A stretch of DNA of 64,000 nucleotides from Cordylochernes scorpioides (taxonomy: Eukaryota; Arthropoda; Arachnida; Pseudoscorpiones; Chernetidae): NCBI GenBank assembly GCA_030710605.1, contig CP092879.1:81208935-81272934 (forward strand), in the 5' to 3' direction. A program made the position numbers and the translations under genes. The notes beneath the pieces were generated by a model that saw only the letters and a program-made list of their open reading frames with translations, was not told the origin of the DNA and made no database searches. Every line of letters begins with the position of its first letter. Positions within the stretch are counted from its first letter, which is position 1. Positions 56,224 through 64,000 of the stretch are shown one piece after another.

Positions 56224-56935
56224 CCAATAGTATAAGTCTATAGTTTGCTTGTTTTTATTTGTTAGATTCTGTTATAATCTTTATAAATAGAGTCCTTCCC
56301 ATATATCCAGATGGTAACTTACTTATCGCCTTTTTGTTGAATCTTTATTATAAAATTAGGGATTAAAGGATATCCGCATGTTTAATCAGATTTTCTACCA
56401 ATAAAATCTGAATCTAGTACTTCATGGTATCTAATTTGAAATATAGATTTTGACTTGTTATACTTCAATAGAAATGTTAATTTGGTCACATATATATTCA
56501 GGACCTCAGTTTCTAATAATATAACATGTTCATCTCTATCTGGGATCCCCCAAAGTCGTTGGATGATCTCAAAGAACGTGACACAAAAAGAGCGTGTCAC
56601 GGACCCGAGTCCGTGGGTTTGAAGAGGCGGGCAATAGTTGACGATCAATTCCAGCGTCTGTTTTGATGGCAGAGTCGACCATTATTTCATAGACCATTTT
56701 AATTTAATGTAGGAACGAGGATAATTCAATATTTCCCTCCTTTTCTTCCCAAGTACACGTGGGCCCTTAGTTTAATGGGGAATCCCTTTATACATCTGTC
56801 CTAAACTCACCGTTGAATCATTATTAAAAAAAAAATCGGGATTAAAAGATACCTGCATGTTTAATCAGATCTTCTACCAATAATCTCTGAACCTGTTACT
56901 TCATGACACCTAATTTGAGATACTGACTTTATTTA
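56224..56935 (+). repeat. Repeat C, third copy
   Basis: Direct repeat of 53,708-54,420, very similar, interrupted at GAGATACTGAC by the non-LTR element's poly(T). The minus-strand 88-codon ORF at 56,382-56,648 is retained. Confidence 0.8.
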
Positions 56936-59900
56936 TTTTTTTTTTTATTTAACAGTTGGGAGAGACACGCCATATCCACAATTTGGATAATTGCGTGTAT
57001 ATTTTAAATTATATACAATTAATACAATTGAACATTGGAAATCATTAAAATTAAACGTTCAATGTCAAATTTTACATATAGCAATTATAAGTAGTAGCAT
57101 GAAATATGTACAGTCAACGCTTTCGCCTCAAAATATACATCCTGCAGAATCTATTTAACTTGATGTATTGGTCTTTATTGCAAGCAGCTTGGTTTGTATT
57201 AGTCAGGTAAAGTTGGTTTTCTTCCCTTAGATCAGAAGTTAATGGACAGTCTATCAGAAGATGTTCAGGGGTTTGTTGTTCGTTTCCACAAGTGCATGCA
57301 GGTGAACCAATTTTGCCAATTCTAAACAAATATGTGTTGAAGTCACCATGTCCAGTAAAAAATTGAACGTTATAGAAGTTGGGTTGAACATAGTTAGGAA
57401 TTCTTGAAGTATCAAAGAATCCCTTGAAATTATCATTGGCACCTCCATAGTATTCCTCAAATTTCTGGTTTATAAAATTAGATATCATTTTTCTTTTAGT
57501 TGGATCTGATTTTTTGTATCCAATATTCATTTTTAGTATATTTGTTTCAATAAAATCCGTGAGCTTCGGTGTTCTAGCAACAATATGAGTACAGTTTGAA
57601 GATGTTGAATTATAAACCTGTGTACTGTGCTTCAAAATTTTGTACTGCAGAGAGTTTAATTTATCTTTGACTTTTTTGGGTATAAAGTTGTACCAGATCG
57701 TGGAACCATAAGTTAGTGAACTTCGAAACAGTGTCTTATAGAGTTCTATTCTTCTCTTACTGTCCAGTCCCCATGCTTTCCCGGTTAATCCAATTAGGTA
57801 TCCACTAGCTCTATTTGTCTTAGTAATAATCTCATCAATATGGGGCACAAAATCCAATTTGTTTTTATATTTCTATGATTTTTAAAAGTTATTCCCATAA
57901 TCTTCAGTTTTTCTACCCGATTGGCAGTGATAGTGTTAGGAATTTTTGCAGCTATTTTGCTATTAAACAAGTATAAGATTTTCGTTTTCTCTTCGGATAC
58001 AGTCAACTTATTGTTCCCACACCAGTCTAATATTCTCCCCATGACCTTTCCTGTTGTATTCCGAAGTTCTGTCAAGTTGTTTCCCCAACATATCATAGTT
58101 AAATCATCCGCATATAAGCAATGATTTCACTGTTTGATTCTGAATAGTTATTCAATAAATCGTTTAGAATAATATTCCATATTGTAGGGGATATAGGCCC
58201 ACCCTGTGGACATCCCTTGCTTAATTTTTTGTGGGTTTCATTTGATGAGTATCTAAATCTCACTCTTCTATTATTAAGAAAAGACTGTAGTAGTTTTATT
58301 ATTGAAGCTTGAACGTTGACCTCATCTAGTCTTTTCAGCACCATCGGCCACCATGCATTGTCGAACGCTCCACTTATATCAACTGCGATTATAGCTGTAT
58401 ATTCTTTGTTTTTATGTTCTAGAGCTATTTTGACAATTTCATTTAATGCAGAGATAGTAGATCTTGATCTTCTAAATCCATGTTGACGAATGTTAAGCAG
58501 ATTTGAGTCTTCACAAAATTTTATTAGTTTGTTGTTAATTATTTTTTCAAATATTTTGGAAATGTTTGAGTTGAGACAAATGGGTCTGTAGCTTTTATAA
58601 ATTTTCATGTCTGTTTTACCTGGTTTGGGAATAATTATTACCTCAGATTTTTTCCATTCATTCGGATTATAATTTAAATCTAAGCATTTTTGAAAAAGTT
58701 TCACCAGTATTGGAACTATTAGTTGTTTAGTATGTTTTATCATATTGTTAGAAATATTATCAATTCCAGGCGTTTTCTTTGAGTTTAGCTCATCAATTAT
58801 TCCATTTACTTCATTGGGCGTTATTATTATATTTTCTTTATTATGAAATCCTAAAATATATATATATAGTTCCTTATGTTTTTGTGGAAGGTTGTATCTT
58901 CATTATCTCTATCATCGGGGAAAAGGTTGTTCAAAAGTTCTACTGTCTTCTGGAATCGTTCTTCATCTTTATTCACTTCTAAGATTTCCAAAATGCCCTT
59001 TCGGTTAGAACCGTTTTTAATATTTTTGTATACCCTGTATAAATTTCCATATGGGTTTTTTGATTTGATGTCCTCTAAGAAAAACCTCCAAGACATTCTT
59101 TTAGCCTTTTTTATTTCCCTGACGTATTTGTTTCTTGCACTTTTATACTGTTGTTGAATATGGATAGAGGGATTTTTCACCCGATAATAGGAGTTACGGA
59201 GGTATTTACAATAGCTCTCAAGGCGTGTCAAGTCCGCGTTCCACCATCTGTTTATGTTGTTTTTTATTTGTTTGTTTTTTCTTAGTTTAAGAGTATTATA
59301 CGCTGCTTCAATGAGCGTATTCGAAAGTTCTTTTACCGCGCTATCGACGTCTTTCCTTGTATTTGCTGTATCTAAAAAGTTTTCGATATTATTTTGATCT
59401 ATTTTAATGAAATTCTGGGCAAAATTTGACCAGTTCGCCTTTACTTCACTGAATTTCCATGTGGAATAATTAGTAGCTGTGGTGAAATTGTCAGTTATAT
59501 GTACTTCATAGATTATTGCTACATGATCAGAGATCTGCGATATTTGTTCTGTGTGCCAGTCTCTGATAGCTGCTATTGCTTGTTTGTTAGTCAGCGTCAG
59601 ATCAATCACACTAGCATTTCGACATGTAGTGGATTTATTATTATGTATGATTAAGTTCGTTTCGTCAATGATGGGGATCAATCTATGCCCATTGTAATTT
59701 TTTGTAGAATCATACCATAATGGCGATCTGGCGTTAAAGTCACCACTTATAATTAGAGGCGTGTTTATAAATGTTTCAGTTAGTGATCTGAAGAATGTTT
59801 CGTGCTCCTTTCTCATAGAATTGGGGTGAATATAAATATTTGATATAGCAATTTTCTTACTTTCTGTTTGTATAGAAATGGTTGTGGCGAAGGAGTTAGT

Positions 59901-60175
59901 GAATTCTTTTATTAGTTTAATTTGTAACGCATTGTTTCTAACAATTATTGCTGTATTTATATTTGGACTGTTTTCCTGATGATATATATATTGTTTCCTG
60001 GAAAAATTATATCTTCTTTTATTTTATAAGGCTCCTGAATCAGAATTAAGTCTGTGTTTATGAATTTTTTGGATGAATATAGTTCACTCATGCAGGTATT
60101 GCTTTTCCTAGCATTTTGTTGAATAATTTTAATTCTATCAGTAGCTGTTTTTCTTCCCTTCATATGCATTCAAAT
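56936..60175 (-). mobile_element. R1-like non-LTR retrotransposon
   Basis: The 3' A-rich tail is seen as T-rich DNA at 56,936-56,955. ORF2 spans endonuclease, reverse transcriptase and a C-terminal zinc-finger-like region on the minus strand. The 5' boundary is uncertain (60,170-60,400), and I could not find a target duplication. No ORF1 (Gag-like) was recognised. Confidence 0.85.
57114..60169 (-). pseudogene. Non-LTR ORF2 (endonuclease-RT), frameshifted
   Basis: Fragments in order: 60,169-59,957 begins the AP-type endonuclease (IQQNARKS, LILIQEPY). 59,816-58,851 has GDFNARSPLW, IDLTLTN and SDHVAI. 58,743-58,099 holds RT motifs (YRPICLNSNISKIFEKII, QHGFRRSRST, AVDISGAFDNAWW, GCPQGGPISP). 58,096-57,794 and 57,857-57,114 carry the thumb and a C-terminal CTCGNEQQTPEHLLIDC finger. 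At least four frame changes separate them. One is a 2-bp gain inside the YADD active-site codons at about 58,110-58,117. The motif style and QEPY/GDFNA spacing suggest the R1 clade. The protein nicks target DNA and copies its RNA in place; this copy cannot. Confidence 0.88.
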
Positions 60176-60403
60176 GGTGTTTTAATTCTTGTTCTCCTCT
60201 TCTTGAATTGTTGAGTAATCGGTACGCTGCATCGTGTTTTTAATCTCTCTTTCGTAGATCGGGCACGCTTGGGTATTTGGTTTATGATCTAAATTTCCGT
60301 TCTTAAAATATGGGTGTGATGTGTTCCCCAGTTTGGATAGTTGAAAAGGGAGGGTACACGATGTGACTTATTAAAGTCTCCTTACTTAAGTATATATATA
60401 TAT

Positions 60404-61846
60404 ATATAGCAATTTAGGCCAACAACCCCATGTATATAACCCGCAGCAAGACCTTAATGTTGTATAATGGTAAATATGATGGAATAACGCACTGAAACAC
60501 ATAAAAGTACAAACATCACTAAAACCTGACAGATAATTACCCTCAAAGTAGCCCTAATAAAGTCGTAATTTTGTAACTGTTGCTGTGTCAATATATCACA
60601 GCAAAGATATAGTACACAACTCTATTTCAACAGAGTCGGTTGTTCTATAATTTGTACACTTTGTGAAATTAAGGTGTGGGGGGTAGTACCATAAGGCAAA
60701 TTATGTATGAAATAGGTAACAGAGGAAACAAGAAAATTTTTCTAGATATTTATTTAAATATCTTAAAATTTGGGAACATGTCTATACTGACGAGATATGC
60801 TATTTACATAGTAAAATTTTAGATAGAGGTGACCTGAAGTTACTTTATAGCCCTTTAGGGCCCATGCGAAATCTAGGTTGTCTACTACACAAAAGGGGGG
60901 GGGGGAACCTAGATCTCCATCTATTCTAGCGGGACAAAATATACGAACCCTAACACTCCTTTTAAGTCACTTAAAGCCCTTTAGGGCCCATTCAGAATCT
61001 AAATAGATTAGCTTCTGTTCGAAAAAAAAAAAAAAAAAAGAGGGGGGCTAAGCCATAATGGCAAAGGGCTTACCTTCTCTCGAAAGCGGCGGCAAGGTCT
61101 GGTCTCCTCTACGTCTCAGGCCCGTCTAAAAATCGTCCTTCTCACTGAGCGACTCCGATCGAAATTCCCTTTTGGCAAAGAACCTTCTTTTATATCATCT
61201 CATTCTCCATTTTCATTCGCCGAAAGAAACACCAATCAAAATGGCCAACGGCTCCAGTATCAATTTCATAGACGCCCCAGGCCTCTCCCCTTCAAAATAG
61301 AACATATAGTATTACCAAAACAAAAAAAAAATCTAAAGAGAGAAACAACCCCTGCGGTAGTGTAAGATTTCAGACTCCCTCCCCCCCGTCCTTCCACATG
61401 GGTTGAAATACAATCCTCCCTTTTTCTCGGGATGGTATATATATCGCCCCCCCGTCTTGGCTAAAATTGACCCAGGCCCTTTTTACCTGGACTGTAATGT
61501 GATGCTTTCCTTTCTAGGGAAGGATATTTTATAAGTTTCAGTCTTTAGAGATCTTCCTTCTCCATTTTTCTCTTTTTTTTTTTTTTTCTGGTCACCTTTA
61601 CCTAAATTTTTGGTGAGGGGAATATATGTACATATGAAACAACAGTTTCCAGCTCGGATGTCTCTGGATGTCTTCTTCTTTACCAGGCATCAGCTTTCGG
61701 CATGGAAGTCTGGTGTCACCAAGTGTCTAAGTTTCTGGGCAAAAAAATGGTCTGTAAGTCTATGTGGGAGGGAAGCCATGTATCCATTTGATTTGATTAT
61801 ACATACGCCTTCTGTTGGGGTATGGTTACAAAAAAACGTGCCCCAA
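60404..61846 (-). repeat. LTR-like repeat X, diverged inverted copy
   Basis: Minus strand: GGCAGGGGGAGGAT (61,847-61,860) then TGTTGGGGCACG. Shared landmarks are CTGAGACGTAGAGGAGACC, the CTTACC/GGTAAG donor region and ACAGCAACAGTT. Indels and homopolymers are frequent. As a 3' LTR on the minus strand, its interior would lie to the right. Confidence 0.65.
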
Positions 61847-61860
61847 CAATCCTCCCCCTG

Positions 61861-64000
61861 CCAAGTAATGGACAAATGCGTTTGTGCTATTCATTATTCA
61901 TCTGCCTTTCATCAGTTACTATGAAAGCAGGTCCATTTCTAGCAAAATGCATTTTCCATTACTAGGTGAAGCCAGATGTACCGAAACCTATAGGTAAGAT
62001 AAGGCTAGTCAAAATGATGGTATGCCATTCTAGATGTTTATTATTCCGAACATTAGTGGGCATTGCGCATCCTGGCAAAGGGGTTTTTATGTGCTATTAT
62101 TCTGTCAGAACACTGTTATCAAATAGGTTATTGGGGACAGTCATATCATATGTATGGAGGTAAGCAAGGTCATCTGTCTTACCATTCATGGGTATATATA
62201 CCACCCTTCCACTTTCTTCTTTGGTCTTGAGGAGTAGGCCTTCCTAGTGCTAAGTCCTCTCAACCCCATCCTTGCCTCTTGGGGTACTGGATTCATTGCT
62301 ACCTTCTTTCTGCTAACAATACAGTTAGGACATTTCCCTATTACATATTATATATGAAAAATTGGGCGCCAAGAAGTCGTTTAGAAATAACTGACTAGTC
62401 CAACTCCTAAAACATGCCAGCATCTTTATTTTCGTACCAATCAAGACATTCGTGTGGTATAGTTATATATATATACAATCAAAGGAAAGGATAATTATAG
62501 TTAGCTGAAAGAAATATCTTGGTATATAATGATTAGCCTATGACATGATGACCTTTGCTAAATAAAATTACAGAAAACAAATTATGTAAGTAATCATTAA
62601 ATAAGGCACGGAATATGTAATGATAAAATGAATCCTTCCATGTTATATGATGAGTATAACATATATATTAAAAAAAAAAAACATATCATGTAGATAGTGA
62701 TTAAAAATGTTAAGATATAAGTGATAAAAATCATCCCATGATAGATGACAAAAGAAAACTACTACAAGATTATATATGGTGACAAAATATATATAATTAA
62801 ATATTTAATATAAATATTAATATCATGAATGTCAAAATAAAATTGTTGAAATGAATAGTATATGACTATAATATAATATATATGATATAAAAATAATAAC
62901 ATATTGAAAAAGAAAATGTAAACATAATATATATTTGTGCGCTGAAGGTTCAAGGTTTAGTATCTCAGTTAAGTTTTTCAATCTTATTCAGTCTGGAATC
63001 ACGAGTTGGTCACTGGGTAATATTCGTCTATCCCGGTCCTACTGGAGGGTGTGTTTTCTCTTATGTGTTAGATTCCTCTGTTACAATACTCTCTCAGCTC
63101 AGATGGGTACGTCATTTAGAATCTTGGTCAAATGGAATATATCCCAGACCTCTATTAAACTACACAGTCCATTTAAATCTAGGGTGACAACCGTATGAAG
63201 AGAATTTTTCTGTTTTGGCAGAGCGACTAATCAATTTCTACTATTTTGTTTGTGACTCCGTTTACCTTGTCTCTGGGGTGTGTACAGTTCAGCTACCTCC
63301 CCCTTCCAAGAAATTCATATTACTTTCATCTACTAATATACCCTCTATTCATTGACCTGAATCCTACAAATCTACATCTTATAAATTTGAATTTTATCAA
63401 TCTGAAATTTTGGTTCTTTTACAAATTCCTTCAGAATTCTACTCCCTGTATAACTGCTCTTAATTCTACTGTCCTCAATACAACACTTCTAAAACTTTGA
63501 CTCATTGGCTCGTTCTGGCGTCTCGTTCGCGGTCCTTATAGTTAACTAATACTTTAAAATCTTATCCTATCATGAAACGAGTTTAAACTCGTTGAAGGTC
63601 CTAATAATTACTTATTCTGCCTCTCGAATCGGTCTTATACTCGAATTCATTCCAACAAAACGTATGGCAGGGCGAATCCTTTATTAGAAGAAACTTCCGC
63701 TAGCTATGGGGAATCAAATTGGTACCAAAAAAAAAAAATTCAATAGACGGAAACACTTCGTCTAGAATAACTGGGCAATCTCTGCCTACATGCCAATCTT
63801 ACAGGACCTCCCGTCTAGAACACCCTCGCTCCAGCCACGCTAAAAGCGTCGAAACTACGGTGTCAGATCGGTTACCCAAGGTCGCGCCGTTATACCCCAG
63901 GTTATACGGCATGGCTAAAACAAATCCCCCATCCTGCATAAAATTCAATCTATACCTCTTCGTTTCCTCTAATGAGGAGAAGTTTTGTGGGTTTTCTGGT
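61861..64000. other. Probable LTR-element interior, unrecognised
   Basis: If 60,404-61,846 is a 3' LTR, this is the 3' internal part on the minus strand. I translated several stretches and found no integrase, RT or envelope motif. 62,400-62,935 is very AT-rich; 63,590-64,000 is more balanced in composition. Short ORFs (87, 84, 65 codons) are not supported. Confidence 0.4.

Noticed and set aside
61966-62163. 65-codon ORF at 62 kb as an envelope or accessory gene.
   Set aside because: No signal peptide, cysteine pattern or membrane segment is clear, and its strand opposes the inferred element orientation.

Overview
This window is nuclear DNA from a multicellular animal, most likely an invertebrate (low confidence on the group). 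It has no operons and no densely packed ORFs. It is AT-rich and packed with eukaryotic transposons: Helitrons, Tc1/mariner, pogo/Tigger, hAT, MITEs, tRNA-derived SINEs, Penelope-like elements, non-LTR and LTR retrotransposons. The one host gene I recognise is a Rac-type small GTPase on the minus strand. All work was by eye; boundaries given to the base were read from terminal motifs and target duplications, and others are approximate.

Region 1 (1-34,750) is two diverged tandem copies of one repeat-rich segment (copy 1 about 1-18,700; copy 2 about 19,880-34,750). Since duplication each copy took its own insertions. Copy 1 has a Helitron (244-934), a SINE (1136-1430), a 4.8-kb non-autonomous LTR element (8803-13592), a truncated non-LTR fragment (5062-5267) and a small Helitron (17358-17787). 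Copy 2 has a mariner (20905-22211), a Penelope-type inverted dimer (23469-23710), a composite Helitron with two tRNA-Gly sequences (24974-26229), a non-LTR fragment (about 28390-28711) and a Helitron (29552-30446). Most of these have the uninterrupted site preserved in the other copy. The shared background is MITEs (pogo-like with TA duplications, mariner-like, long-TIR) and hairpin repeats carrying a hammerhead-like CTGATGA...GAAAC core.

Region 2 (35,625-42,801) is the Rac gene, minus strand, with four coding exons of 291, 63, 118 and 72 bp (35625-35915, 40500-40562, 40618-40735, 42730-42801). The phases join cleanly and give Rac residues 13-192; the exon coding the first 12 residues was not found. 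Two introns hold large minisatellites: a 41-bp unit (about 37,260-39,080) and a 32-bp unit (about 41,327-42,735). The 32-bp unit is an amplified copy of the adjacent exon's own 5' splice site.

Region 3 (44,957-47,527) is a complete but dead Tigger/pogo transposon. Region 4 (48,710-64,000) is a nest of LTR-retrotransposon pieces in both orientations, mixed with two inverted Penelope-like GIY-YIG fragments and an R1-like non-LTR element on the minus strand with several frameshifts. At 55,470-55,545 a full-length tRNA-Lys(CTT) complement including the CCA end sits at a primer-binding-site position; it looks like a reverse-transcribed primer tRNA rather than a tRNA gene. The last 2.1 kb is probably the interior of an LTR element whose proteins I could not recognise.
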